The notes: generated by a model from the letters alone, not told the origin. 64,000 nucleotides of DNA from Salinicola lusitanus (GCF_003206045.1 NZ_PZJM01000009.1:475901-539900), one strand, 5' to 3'. Shown: positions 34,581 through 42,856, counted from the stretch's first letter. Made by a program: numbers and translations.

Positions 34581-35134
34581 AGGGAGTCCGTCTTGGGTTG
34601 CGCGCTGCGCTTGTAATTGTTGATTCTGTCATATCGAAGAGCGACGTGACCTACCCAGTGTGTCACTCGTTCCGTAGTTCATGTCAACTATTTAATAACA
34701 CTATTTTTGGCCGGAAGAGATGAGATTCGGTAGACGCCTCGCCTCTTTCTGCTGGGCTTCCTTCCCTCGGGAAGGAGGGTGAGAGCGCGTCTTTCGCTTT
34801 TCCAGGTCCGTTATTTCGCGACCTTACCATCGAGGTCTGGGCCGGAATGTCCCGTCCGGTGGCCTTGGGTCGGCCCCGAGAGAGATTGGATGGATAGTGG
34901 AATAATCGACAGTAGCGTTGAATCAGGCAGCCGATGGAGGGCATCGGCTGCCGTGGATAGATCGGCAGGCGTGTCGCTGGGGGCACCACAACGCCGTCAA
35001 GCCAGCGTATGACCCAGCTCCCGGGATCGAAGGCGCGTCATGAGCCCGCTTTCGGACTCTCTTCGTCGATGCCGTCAGTTTTCGACACGGACCAGCGCAC
35101 CTCGCGCAGGTCGCGTGTCATCTCCTCCTCCACC
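34581..35134. other. 554-bp intergenic region upstream of puuB copy 2
   Basis: No supported gene. Short open frames occur on both strands without family resemblance or ribosome sites. An AT-rich stretch at about 34665-34712 probably holds the promoter of the minus-strand polyamine operon and includes TGTCAACTATTTA (34682-34694). A small hairpin, CCTTCC/GGAAGG with CTCG loop, is at 34760-34775. The remainder is plain GC-rich DNA between two same-strand genes. Confidence 0.5.
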
Positions 35135-36457
35135 TCAAGCGTCGATATGCAGCTCCGGCGTCGGGCGGCGGAAGCCACGGGTCAGCCAGACCAGCCAGCC
35201 CACGCCTGCCAGTAGCCATATCGAGCCAAGCATGATCGCTCTGTGATCGAGACTGAACAGCAGCCACACGATGGCGACGAGCCCGATCGCCGGGCAGACC
35301 AGAAAGCGCAGGGTATCGCCCGGGCCACGGCGGCACTCCTTGAGATAGTAATGAAAGATCACCGCCAAGTTGACCAGGGCGAAGGCCAGGAAAGCGCCGA
35401 AGTTGATGAACGAGGCCGCTGACAGCACATCCATCGTCAGCGCCAGCAGTGCCACCAGGGCGCTCAGCATCAGCCCTCCCAGTGGCGTCCCATAGCGACC
35501 CAGCGTTCCCAGCCAGCGCCGCGGCAACACGTCGTCCCGTCCCATCGCATAGATCAGCCGAGCACCGCTGGCCTGTGCGGCAATGCCCGAGGCGAACTGG
35601 CCCACGACCAATCCGATCAGGAAGATCGAGACGAACAGATCGCCACCGATGTTACGCGCGATGGCATAGGCGGCGGCGTCCGGGTTGGCGAAGTCGAAGC
35701 CCGGCGCCGCGAGCTGGACGCAGTAAGAGACGACAACGAAGATCAGCCCGCCCAGGAGCGTGATCAGCAGGATCGCTCGCGGCAGCGTGCGCTGCGGATC
35801 CCGAGTCTCCTCCGTCAGCGTGGTCACGGCATCGAAGCCGAGGAACGAGTAGCAGGCGACGGCCGCACCGGCCATCAGTACCGGTAGCGATCCGCCGTCG
35901 CTGCCGAGAAACGGCGCCAGGCTGAATAGCGGCTGAGTGGGGTCGCCGAGGATGTAGTGCACGCTGAGACTGACGAAGGCCACCAGTACCAGCATCTGGA
36001 TCAGCATCATGGCGCTGTTGACCAGGCTGGCCAGTTTCAGGCCGAGCACGTTGATCACCGTGGTGACCGCGATGAACGCCAACAGCCACAGCGCCGTCGG
36101 AATGCTCGGGAAGGCGGAGTTGAGATAGGCCGCCCCGATCAGCCAGATCACCATCGGCAGGAACAGATAATCGAGCAGGATGGCCCAGCCGGCGAGAAAA
36201 CCCAGGCGATCGTCGATGGCGTGACGGACATAGGCATAGGCGGAGCCGGCGACGGGATAGGCAGCGGCCATGCGACCGTAGCTGTGGGCGGTGAACAGCA
36301 TGGCCACCAGGGCGGCGAGGTAGGCACCTGCCACCGCCCCCTGCGTGACCACCGCCAGCACCCCGAAGGTGCCGAGCACGATGATCGGGGTCATGTAGGC
36401 CAGGCCGAACAGCACCACCTGGGAGAGGGTAAGGGTCTTCTTCATTTCCGACATCAT
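35135..36457 (-). CDS. APC family amino acid/polyamine permease (PuuP-like)
   Basis: A 440-residue permease with about 12 membrane segments. The start MMSEMKKTLTLSQVVLFGLAYMTPIIVLGTFG and the motifs GSAYAYVRHAIDDRLGFLAGWAILLDYLFLP, FSFLGFDAVTTLTEETRDPQRTLPRAIL and ARLIYAMGRDDVLPRR are those of the APC superfamily branch containing putrescine importer PuuP. AGGA precedes the first ATG. Its upstream region holds 18-bp tandem repeats. Context makes polyamine uptake likely; amino-acid uptake cannot be excluded. Confidence 0.88.
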   Translation of the reverse strand: MMSEMKKTLTLSQVVLFGLAYMTPIIVLGTFGVLAVVTQGAVAGAYLAALVAMLFTAHSYGRMAAAYPVAGSAYAYVRHAIDDRLGFLAGWAILLDYLFLPMVIWLIGAAYLNSAFPSIPTALWLLAFIAVTTVINVLGLKLASLVNSAMMLIQMLVLVAFVSLSVHYILGDPTQPLFSLAPFLGSDGGSLPVLMAGAAVACYSFLGFDAVTTLTEETRDPQRTLPRAILLITLLGGLIFVVVSYCVQLAAPGFDFANPDAAAYAIARNIGGDLFVSIFLIGLVVGQFASGIAAQASGARLIYAMGRDDVLPRRWLGTLGRYGTPLGGLMLSALVALLALTMDVLSAASFINFGAFLAFALVNLAVIFHYYLKECRRGPGDTLRFLVCPAIGLVAIVWLLFSLDHRAIMLGSIWLLAGVGWLVWLTRGFRRPTPELHIDA

Positions 36458-36470
36458 CGTTTCCTGTTGT

Positions 36471-36520
36471 GGTTATTTTGAGATTCGCGGTTATTTAGAG
36501 ATTCGCGGTCATTGCGACCC
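36471..36520 (-). repeat. 18-bp tandem repeats in the leader of the APC permease
   Basis: Two adjacent 18-bp units at 36471-36488 and 36489-36506 differ at one base (minus-strand consensus GCGAATCTCNAAATAACC). A third, degraded unit starts at 36507. They end 13 bp before the permease start, so they lie in its 5' leader or core promoter. Confidence 0.75.
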
Positions 36521-36561
36521 GCTGCCGCTGTGGCGATGACCGCAGGGCAGAGCAACGGCGC

Positions 36562-37374
36562 TCAGCCGAAATGCCAGCTGCGGTGGGCGCCCCGGGTTTC
36601 GAGGTGGCCCGCGAGGCTCAGGCGCCGATCCCGGTGGTAGTCGTACTCCTGCCTGGCGCTGGGCAGGCGTGCCGGATCCAGCTGCAGCGGCTGGATCGTC
36701 TCCTCGCGCCCGGCCCGGAACAGCAGCTCGCCGTCGGGGCCGACCAGTGCGCTCTCGCCGGCGAAGGTGAGCCCGGCGCCCTGGCCGACCCGGTTGCTCA
36801 TGGCCAGAAAGCACTGATTTTCCTGGGCTCTGGCCTGGGCGGCGCGAGCGTGTACGGGGCCGTAGGGGTCCATGTTGCCGTTGGTCACCACCAGCAGGTC
36901 CACACCCATGGCGGCCAGCGCCCGCGCCGGTTCGGGAAATTCCAGGTCGTAGCAGATCAGCAGCCCGATGCATCGGCCGCGCCATTCGAGGCAGTGAAGC
37001 GCATCGCCGGGCTCGACCAGGGTGCGTTCATCCGGCCATAGGTGAGTCTTGCGATAACGCAGGGCGATCCCGCTTTCCGGCGTGATCAGCACGGTGGTGT
37101 TGAATACGGCATCGCCATCCCGCTCCAGCAGGCCGATGGCGATCGCCATGTCGCGCTCGCGACTGACGCCGATCAGCGCCTGCAACTCCGGGCCGTCGAG
37201 GGTCAGGGCGCGGTCGAGCACATGCCCGGATTCGGCAAAGCCGCTCAGGTGCGTTTCGGGGAAGACGATCAGCGCCGTGCCTTCGTCGGCGGCATGCACG
37301 ATTTCCAGCGCGCGGGCGAGGTTGTGCGCGATCTCGCCTTCGCAGCTGGCGAGTTGTGCCAGGACAAGCTGCAT
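36562..37374 (-). CDS. carbon-nitrogen hydrolase family protein
   Basis: A 270-residue nitrilase-superfamily amidohydrolase with the complete catalytic triad: Glu40 (LIVFPETHLSG), Lys109 (RYRKTHLWPDE) and Cys141 (IGLLICYDLEFPEPARAL). Overall it resembles small aliphatic amidases and N-carbamoyl-amine hydrolases. It is 104 bp upstream of the APC permease gene on the same strand and inside the polyamine region, so a substrate such as an omega-amide or carbamoylated amine is plausible but unproven. Confidence 0.88.
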   Translation of the reverse strand: MQLVLAQLASCEGEIAHNLARALEIVHAADEGTALIVFPETHLSGFAESGHVLDRALTLDGPELQALIGVSRERDMAIAIGLLERDGDAVFNTTVLITPESGIALRYRKTHLWPDERTLVEPGDALHCLEWRGRCIGLLICYDLEFPEPARALAAMGVDLLVVTNGNMDPYGPVHARAAQARAQENQCFLAMSNRVGQGAGLTFAGESALVGPDGELLFRAGREETIQPLQLDPARLPSARQEYDYHRDRRLSLAGHLETRGAHRSWHFG

Positions 37375-37545
37375 GGAACACTCCGGGAGTTGTGATTGGA
37401 ACGGGAGCCGATGACCTCCAGTATCCCCAATCCCGCGCCGCTGCCTATCCCGCGAGCGGGGTAACCCGATCGGGGGAAGGAGACGCTCGACGGTAGCGTT
37501 GCAGCGATATGGCGTCAGGCAGGCACAGCCTCAGAGAGAGAAACG

Positions 37546-38367
37546 ATGACCCATCGACCCCGGCCGAGCACAAGGGCCGACGACATGACGCCGCTGGAGA
37601 GTCTGGAGTGGCATCGTGCCTTCGGGCAGTTGGCGGAAAACGTCGATCGTGCCGGTTTCTGGCTGGCATTGGTGCGGCGGTTGGCGGAAGAGGTGCATTT
37701 CGATACCTGGGTGGCACTGGTTTTCGATCGCCGGCAGCCGCCCCGTATTCTCGCCGAGAGCGACGAGGACGATGGCGCCGACGACGCCCTGTTTCAGGAC
37801 TATCAGCGCGGCCTGTATCTCCTCGATCCGTTCTACATCGACGCTTGCGAGCGCGATCGCTGCGGTCTGTTCACGCTGGCGGAAGTGGCGCCTCAGCACT
37901 TCACCCGCACCGAGTACTACCAGCGCTATTTTCGACGCAACATCGTCGCCGACGAGATTCACTTCAATCAGACGCTGGATGCTCGCCGAACCCTGTGCCT
38001 GTCGCTGGGCTCGACCCGTTCCTTTTCCCGTCAGGCGTTGGGCAGCCTCGCGCTGATGCAGCCGTGGCTGCTGGCCCTGATGCGCTTGCGCATGCATTTC
38101 GAGCCGGAGGGCGATGGCGAGGCCGGCCCCCATCCCTGGCATCCGCTACCGGAACGCGCGCTGGAATTCGATTCCCGCTATGCACTGACCGAACGCGAGC
38201 GCGAAGTGAGCCAATTGATGCTGGGCGGCAGCTCGACCAAGGAGATCGCCCGCCGTCTGGCGATCTCCGTCGAAACGGTCCGCGCCCACAAGAAGCATCT
38301 CTACGCCAAGCTGGGGGTCAACTCCCAGTCGGAGCTGTTTTCGCTGTTCTGGCAGGCGCGCCGTTAG
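37546..38367 (+). CDS. LuxR family transcriptional regulator
   Basis: A 273-residue regulator with a C-terminal LuxR helix-turn-helix at about residues 208-270 (LTEREREVSQLMLGGSSTKEIARRLAISVETVRAHKKHLYAKLGVNSQSEL). The N-terminal part has no receiver motif and shows only weak resemblance to autoinducer-type sensor domains, so the ligand is unknown. GAGAG precedes the first ATG; a Met at codon 14 is an alternative start. It is divergent from the carbon-nitrogen hydrolase and likely regulates part of the polyamine region. Its stop codon lies at the edge of the MITE-like repeat. Confidence 0.88.
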   Translation: MTHRPRPSTRADDMTPLESLEWHRAFGQLAENVDRAGFWLALVRRLAEEVHFDTWVALVFDRRQPPRILAESDEDDGADDALFQDYQRGLYLLDPFYIDACERDRCGLFTLAEVAPQHFTRTEYYQRYFRRNIVADEIHFNQTLDARRTLCLSLGSTRSFSRQALGSLALMQPWLLALMRLRMHFEPEGDGEAGPHPWHPLPERALEFDSRYALTEREREVSQLMLGGSSTKEIARRLAISVETVRAHKKHLYAKLGVNSQSELFSLFWQARR

Positions 38368-38522
38368 GCTTGCCTCAAAAGTGCTGCGCTCGTCCATGCG
38401 GCGTTAAAAATGAGCTCGTGCGCGAGTCCGATCAAAGTACGCCTTTACAACCCGTAAACGCCACCTTCTCGCTCATTTTCGCCTTGCCCGGCCATCGCGC
38501 GCCAACTTTTCAGGCGGAACCT
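38366..38522. repeat. 157-bp MITE-like element with terminal inverted repeats
   Basis: The left end AGGCTTGCCTCAAAAGT (38366-38382) matches, inverted and imperfectly, the right end ACTTTTCAGGCGGAACCT (38505-38522). A nested inverted pair lies inside: GGCGTTAAAAATGAGC near 38399 and GCTCATTTTCGCC near 38471-38483. No ORF is present. The right terminus forms the last four codons and stop of pyrB, and the left terminus touches the luxR-type stop. The structure is that of a small non-autonomous mobile or REP-type element. Confidence 0.65.
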
Positions 38523-39559
38523 GAGCCCTGGAAGGTGGCGTCGTCGACACCGAAGCTCGGCGGCACGAACCAACCCACGTCGCGTAGATCCTTCTCGATC
38601 AGACCCTCCACCTGCAGCAGGTGGGCGAAGATCGCCATGCGCATGGGGATGCCGTTGTCGGTCTGGCGGAAGATCGCCAGGCGCGGATCGCCGTTGAGGT
38701 CGGTGGAGAGATCGTTGGCGCCGGGGCGGCTGTCCCGCGGCAGCGGATGCATGACGATGGTGGTCGGCGAGCAGCGGCGGTCGAGGAAGCCACGATCGAC
38801 GACGAAGTCGGCGGTCAGCTCGGTGAAGCTCTCGGTCATCTCGGCGGTGAAGCGCTCGCGCTGGATCCGGGTGGCGTAGATGACATCCACGTCGTCGAAC
38901 GACTCGGCGAGGTTGAGGCGCGTCTCGATGCGATGCCCCCGCGACGCCACCAGATCGATCAGGTGCTGGGGCATCTCCAGCCCCGGCGGCGACACCAGCG
39001 TGATGCGCAGGGGCTCATAGAGCGACAGCAGCTTGACCAGCGAGTGCACCGTGCGGCCGTATTTCAGGTCGCCGGTCAGCAGCAGGTGGGCGCCCGCCAG
39101 CGGCTTGCCCAGCCGCGCGAACTCCTTGGTGATGGTGTAGACGTCCAGCAGCGCCTGGCTCGGGTGCTCGCCGGGCCCGTCGCCGCCGTTGATCACCGGT
39201 ACCTGGGTCGCCTCGGCGAACTCCGCCACCGAGCCCTGCTCCGGGTGGCGCATGACGATGGCATCGACATAGCCGCCCATCACCCGGCTGGTGTCGTAGA
39301 GCGACTCGCCCTTGGCCATCGACGAGAAGGTGAAGCCGGTGGTATCGCAGACGCTGCCGCCGAGGCGGCAGAAGGCGGCGTTGAAGCTGATCCGCGTGCG
39401 CGTGCTGGCCTCGAAGAAGAGATTGCCGAGCACCGCACCTTCGAGCACGCGAGTCACCTTACGCCGCTGGGCGATCGGTTCCATGCGCTCGGCGATGCGG
39501 ATCAGATGGTCGACGGCATCACGGGAGAGTGAATCGACGGAGAGCAGGTGCGAAGGCAT
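38510..39559 (-). CDS. pyrB: aspartate carbamoyltransferase
   Basis: A 349-residue catalytic subunit of the first committed step in pyrimidine synthesis (carbamoyl phosphate plus aspartate). The carbamoyl-phosphate loop FFEASTRTRISFNAAF, the INGGDGPGEHPSQALLD stretch, HLLLTGDLKYGRTVHSL and TTIVMHPLPRDSR are all intact. It is longer than E. coli PyrB (311), with extra residues at the C-terminus. The last few codons and stop lie within a MITE-like repeat. In many relatives pyrB follows ruvX directly; here it is 20 kb away and in opposite orientation. No pyrI or pyrC follows. Confidence 0.95.
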   Translation of the reverse strand: MPSHLLSVDSLSRDAVDHLIRIAERMEPIAQRRKVTRVLEGAVLGNLFFEASTRTRISFNAAFCRLGGSVCDTTGFTFSSMAKGESLYDTSRVMGGYVDAIVMRHPEQGSVAEFAEATQVPVINGGDGPGEHPSQALLDVYTITKEFARLGKPLAGAHLLLTGDLKYGRTVHSLVKLLSLYEPLRITLVSPPGLEMPQHLIDLVASRGHRIETRLNLAESFDDVDVIYATRIQRERFTAEMTESFTELTADFVVDRGFLDRRCSPTTIVMHPLPRDSRPGANDLSTDLNGDPRLAIFRQTDNGIPMRMAIFAHLLQVEGLIEKDLRDVGWFVPPSFGVDDATFQGSGSA

Positions 39560-39711
39560 CGGGGGACCTCTTTGGCGGGCAAATGTGGCAGCGCAGGCGG
39601 CGGCGATAGTGTAGCGCCGCTGGCGGCCGGCTTCACGCCCGGAGAGGAGTGATGTCGCGTCGCCGCCGCGAGGGGCGGCAAGACCGCTCCCTGACGCTCA
39701 CGTCGCGACTC

Positions 39712-39740
39712 TTGACTTAACCTGAGTTAAATATCGATAC
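39712..39740 (+). promoter_or_regulatory. candidate promoter/operator upstream of the SDR gene
   Basis: TTGACT (39712-39717) followed 17 bp later by CGATAC overlaps a perfect dyad TTAAC-CTGA-GTTAA (39717-39730). The AT-rich block lies about 120 bp before the SDR start and stands out from its GC-rich surroundings. Confidence 0.4.
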
Positions 39741-39856
39741 CAAGGTTTGGAAGAAATCGCCAGGCTTTCTATGCTGGGAGAGCGTCGCGGTGAATCACGG
39801 GAGGATCCCGCGACGGTCGGGTACATTTCATTCGCTTCATTCGGGAGGGAGCCAGC

Positions 39857-40711
39857 ATGGCCGAGTCGCATTTTCCACCGCAGCATCAGACCCATCAGCC
39901 GGGTAACGAGCACGAGATGCATCCCGAACCGGAGTTCATTCGCGCCGACTACCGTGGCACCGACAAGCTCAAGGGCAAGGTGGCGCTCATCACCGGCGGC
40001 GACAGCGGCATCGGTCGCGCCGTCGCGGTCCACTACGCCCGCGAGGGCGCCGACTGCGCCGTGGTCTACCTCGATGAGGAGCGCGATGCGGAAGATACCC
40101 AGGCGCTGATCGAAGCCGAGGGGCGGCGTTGTCTGCTGCTCAAGGGCGACGTCGCCGACTCCAGCTTCTGTCGCGACGTGGTCGAGCGTACGCGCCGAGA
40201 GCTGGGCGGGCTCAATATCCTGGTCAACAATGCCGCCGAGCAGCACGACTGGGACGACGTGACCGACATCACCGATGAAACCCTGCAGCGGACCTTTGCC
40301 ACCAACATCTTCAGCCACTTCTACCTGGTGCGCGAGGCGGTTCCGCATCTGGGGGCCGGCGACACCATCATCGCCACGTCCTCCATCAACGCCTTCAAGG
40401 GCAACGCCACCCTGATCGACTACTCGGCGACCAAGGGAGCGATCCAGGGATTCGTGCGTTCGCTGGCGCAATCGCTGGTGGATCGCGAGATCCGCGTCAA
40501 TGCGGTAGCGCCGGGGCCGGTATGGGCGCCGCTGATCCCGGCCAGTTTCGACGAAGAGAAGGTCGAGGGCTTCGGCGGGCAGGTGCCGATGAAGCGCGCC
40601 GGGCAGCCCAGCGAAATGGGCCCTGCCTACGTCTATCTGGCCAGCAAGGAGTCTTCCTACATGAGTGGCCAGACGATCCATCTGAATGGCGGCGTGATCG
40701 TCAATACCTGA
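39857..40711 (+). CDS. SDR family oxidoreductase (YghA-type)
   Basis: A 284-residue short-chain dehydrogenase with the extended N-terminus typical of the YghA/general-stress SDR group (HFPPQHQTHQPGNEHEMHPEPEFIRADYRGTDKL). The cofactor motif is ITGGDSGIGRAVAVHYAREGAD, then NILVNNAAEQ, catalytic Ser in TSSINAFKGN and Tyr/Lys in YSATKGAIQGFVRSLAQSLV; the C-terminus is YMSGQTIHLNGGVIVNT. The physiological substrate is unknown. It is alone on its strand and convergent with the IclR gene (14 bp). Confidence 0.93.
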   Translation: MAESHFPPQHQTHQPGNEHEMHPEPEFIRADYRGTDKLKGKVALITGGDSGIGRAVAVHYAREGADCAVVYLDEERDAEDTQALIEAEGRRCLLLKGDVADSSFCRDVVERTRRELGGLNILVNNAAEQHDWDDVTDITDETLQRTFATNIFSHFYLVREAVPHLGAGDTIIATSSINAFKGNATLIDYSATKGAIQGFVRSLAQSLVDREIRVNAVAPGPVWAPLIPASFDEEKVEGFGGQVPMKRAGQPSEMGPAYVYLASKESSYMSGQTIHLNGGVIVNT

Positions 40712-40725
40712 AACTCCCCCGCCTT

Positions 40726-41628
40726 TCAGGCCGGCGGTTCGGAGGGCGTCTTGCCGCCGATCTTGACGGTGATCTCGCGGGCGGTTTCCGCGACCAGTGC
40801 GGCGAGCTCGGGCAGGCGGGAGTCGTCGATCCGGGCCACCGGCCCGGAGACCGAGATCGCCGCCAGCGGCAGGCCGCTTTCGTCATGCAGGGTGGCGGCG
40901 ACGCAGTTGAGACCGATGGCGTGCTCCTCGCGGTCGACGGCGTAGCCCTGTCGGCGAATCTCGACCAGCTGGTCGCGAAGCGTCTCGACGTTGGTCAGCG
41001 TATTGGGCGTTTCGCCCTCCAGTGTACGGCCGGCGACGATCTGCTCGAACTCCTGGGGTGGCATCCACGCCAGGAGTGCCTTGCCGACCCCGGAGGCGTG
41101 CAGCGGCGCCCGCGAGCCCAGGCGGGTGATCATGCGCATCATCTGCTTCGATTCGCTCTGGGCCAGGTAGACCACCATGCCGTCATCGCGGATGCCGAGG
41201 TTGGCGGTTTCGCCGCTGGTGGCGGTGAGCTGGCGCAGAAAGGGGCGAGCGGTGGCGACGAAATCGCGCGCCTCGAGGAAGCTGTTGCCGATACGGAAGG
41301 TCTTGACGTCGATCTTCCACAGCCCGCTCTCGACGTCCTGGGTGATGAAGCCTTGCTGGAACAGGGCCTGCAGCAGACGGTGAGTGGTCGAGGGGGCCAG
41401 GCCGACGTCCTCGGCGACATCGGAAAGGGCCAGTCCATCCGGGGTTGCCGCCAGCATTTCCAGGATGTTCAGGCCGCGGACCAGCGACTGACTGTGACCG
41501 CCGCTGCTCTTGCCGCCCGCGGGCCGGCCGACGGCCCTGCGTTTGGTTTCCGTCGCCCGATTTTGCTGCTGTTCAGTCGCCCGATGCCGCTGCTGTTCAG
41601 TCGCCCGATGCCGCTCTTCGTCCGTCAC
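40726..41628 (-). CDS. IclR family transcriptional regulator
   Basis: A 300-residue regulator with an N-terminal winged helix (LVRGLNILEMLAATPDGLALSDVAEDVGLAPSTTHRLLQALFQQGFI, about residues 49-95) and a C-terminal IclR effector domain (GKALLAWMPPQEFEQIV, AIGLNCVAATLHDESGLPLAAISVSGPVARI). The GTG start gives a 40-residue polar leader built from a duplicated 8-residue unit RHRATEQQ, unusual for the family. It is 70 bp after uraD on the same strand, so it may regulate the purine/ureide genes as AllR-like regulators do; this is inferred from position. Confidence 0.9.
   Translation of the reverse strand: MTDEERHRATEQQRHRATEQQQNRATETKRRAVGRPAGGKSSGGHSQSLVRGLNILEMLAATPDGLALSDVAEDVGLAPSTTHRLLQALFQQGFITQDVESGLWKIDVKTFRIGNSFLEARDFVATARPFLRQLTATSGETANLGIRDDGMVVYLAQSESKQMMRMITRLGSRAPLHASGVGKALLAWMPPQEFEQIVAGRTLEGETPNTLTNVETLRDQLVEIRRQGYAVDREEHAIGLNCVAATLHDESGLPLAAISVSGPVARIDDSRLPELAALVAETAREITVKIGGKTPSEPPA
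41567..41614. repeat. perfect 24-bp tandem duplication in the IclR gene
   Basis: Two identical 24-bp units (41567-41590 and 41591-41614) encode the duplicated RHRATEQQ in the N-terminal leader, flanked by partial copies. The period is a multiple of three, so copy-number change would alter leader length without frameshift. Confidence 0.85.
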
Positions 41629-41698
41629 CCGTCGCCGCTCTCGTGTCCGCTCATATCAGGCGCTCAGGATAACCGCTCGATCCCCCGGTGTCTGCGCG

Positions 41699-42238
41699 CT
41701 ATCGGTTAAGACTTTCGGCCGCGCGCTGCTCCAGCCGCAATCGCGCGATCCGGTGGATCTGGGCGATGGCGGTACGGCGTTCCTGCTCCCGGGTATGGTT
41801 CAGGCGGGTCTCGAAGGCGGCCAGGATCGCGTGGCGATCGAGTCCGCGCACGGCGATGACGAACGGGAAGTCGAACCGATCGCGGTAGGCCCGGTTGAGC
41901 TGCTCGAAACGGGCGAACTCCGCCGGCGTGCACTGGTCCAGGCCAGCGCCGGCCTGTTCCGAGCGGGAGTCGTCGGTCAGCTTGCCGCCAATCGCTGCCT
42001 TGCCGGCCAGATCGGGGTGGGCCCGGATCAGCGCCAGCTGGGCATTGGCCGAGGCGGCGTCGACCTGCTCGCGCAGCCGCTCGGCCAGTCCGGCGGGCGT
42101 GTCCTGGGCCGCCTCGAGCCCGAGCTCCCAGGCCTGCGCCGCGATCCACGGCGAGTGTTCGTAGATGTCGCCATAGCGGGCGATGAACGCGTCACGGTCG
42201 AGCTGGCTGGGGCGAGGCGAGAGCAGGGCGGCAGACAT
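41699..42238 (-). CDS. uraD: 2-oxo-4-hydroxy-4-carboxy-5-ureidoimidazoline decarboxylase
   Basis: A 179-residue OHCU decarboxylase, which yields S-allantoin in urate breakdown. The catalytic His74 is in IRAHPDLAGK, and the family stretches FEQLNRAYRDRFDFPFVIAVRG and RLNHTREQERRTAIAQIHRIARLRL are present. The start at MSAALLSPRPSQLDRDAF is family-like; the frame is open far upstream but that part is antisense to uraH. Divergent from uraH with a TTTGTATACAAA palindrome in the gap. Confidence 0.95.
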   Translation of the reverse strand: MSAALLSPRPSQLDRDAFIARYGDIYEHSPWIAAQAWELGLEAAQDTPAGLAERLREQVDAASANAQLALIRAHPDLAGKAAIGGKLTDDSRSEQAGAGLDQCTPAEFARFEQLNRAYRDRFDFPFVIAVRGLDRHAILAAFETRLNHTREQERRTAIAQIHRIARLRLEQRAAESLNR

Positions 42239-42255
42239 GGCGGCTCCGGTTGACC

Positions 42256-42267
42256 TTTGTATACAAA
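42256..42267. promoter_or_regulatory. TTTGTATACAAA operator between uraD and uraH
   Basis: A perfect 12-bp palindrome 18 bp before the uraD start and 80 bp before uraH. It is the clearest instance of the TTGTATACAA-type operator found near several purine/ureide genes here. Confidence 0.7.
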
Positions 42268-42346
42268 AACACTTGAATGAGGCTAGCGCGACACCGCCCG
42301 TCGATCCACCCTTTTCGACCATGACAACCGACTTCGCGAGGAAGCC

Positions 42347-42709
42347 ATGAGCGACGCCCCCCAAGGTTATCTGACCACCCACGTGCTGGACACGGCGCGC
42401 GGTCGCCCTGCCAGCGATCTGCGCATCGAACTCTACCGGCTGGAGGGCGGCACCCGATTGCGGCTGGCCGATGTGAAGACCAATGCCGACGGTCGCTGCG
42501 ACGCACCGTTGCTGGAAGGGGCGGATTTCATCGCCGGGGTCTACGAACTCCTTTTCCATGCCGGGGATTATCTCCGTGCCGACGAGGCGCCCGCGGGGCA
42601 TTTTCTCGATCGTATCCCGCTGCAGTTCACGGTCGACGCGCCCAACGAGCACTATCACGTGCCGCTGCTGCTCTCTCCGTTCAGCTATTCGACCTACCGG
42701 GGCAGCTAG
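42347..42709 (+). CDS. uraH: 5-hydroxyisourate hydrolase
   Basis: A 120-residue transthyretin-like hydrolase that opens 5-hydroxyisourate to OHCU. Active-site His is in [17 protein letters not shown], the central Arg in RIELYRL, and the C-terminus ends [19 protein letters not shown] with the diagnostic YRGS tail. AGGAAG precedes the ATG. The enzyme just upstream of UraD in the pathway; the two genes are divergent. Confidence 0.96.
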   Translation: MSDAPQGYLTTHVLDTARGRPASDLRIELYRLEGGTRLRLADVKTNADGRCDAPLLEGADFIAGVYELLFHAGDYLRADEAPAGHFLDRIPLQFTVDAPNEHYHVPLLLSPFSYSTYRGS

Positions 42710-42820
42710 GGAAGCGCTGGGCGCGGCCGGGCGTCGTCAAAAGCGCTTCCGCCATGCTCATCGACCGCTTCGGCGACTCGACAATCGTTGTCTCGCCTGG
42801 CCATCGCTCGCCGCTTTTCT
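42710..42820. repeat. imperfect repeat-like segment after uraH
   Basis: A 9-bp inverted repeat GGAAGCGCT (42710-42718) / AGCGCTTCC (42742-42750) starts at the uraH stop. Further on, 42799-42820 (GGCCATCGC, CGCC, CTTTTC in order) resembles the right end of the 38366-38522 element. It may be a decayed relative, a terminator, or both. Confidence 0.35.
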
Positions 42821-42856
42821 CGGTTAGCGAAGTTTTCATGTTCCCGGAGATCCATC

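Noticed and set aside
34684..35012. Small open frames in the gap upstream of the main polyamine operon
   Set aside because: No ribosome site, no recognisable family and atypical composition on either strand.
37446..37474. CCCGC-GA-GCGGG and CCCGATCGGG palindromes before the LuxR-type gene, considered as lux-type boxes
   Set aside because: Short GC-only palindromes are common in DNA of this composition and there is no second copy to support them.
38510..39559. Truncation of PyrB by the adjacent repeat
   Set aside because: All catalytic motifs are present and the protein is longer than the E. coli enzyme, so only the extreme C-terminal tail is affected.
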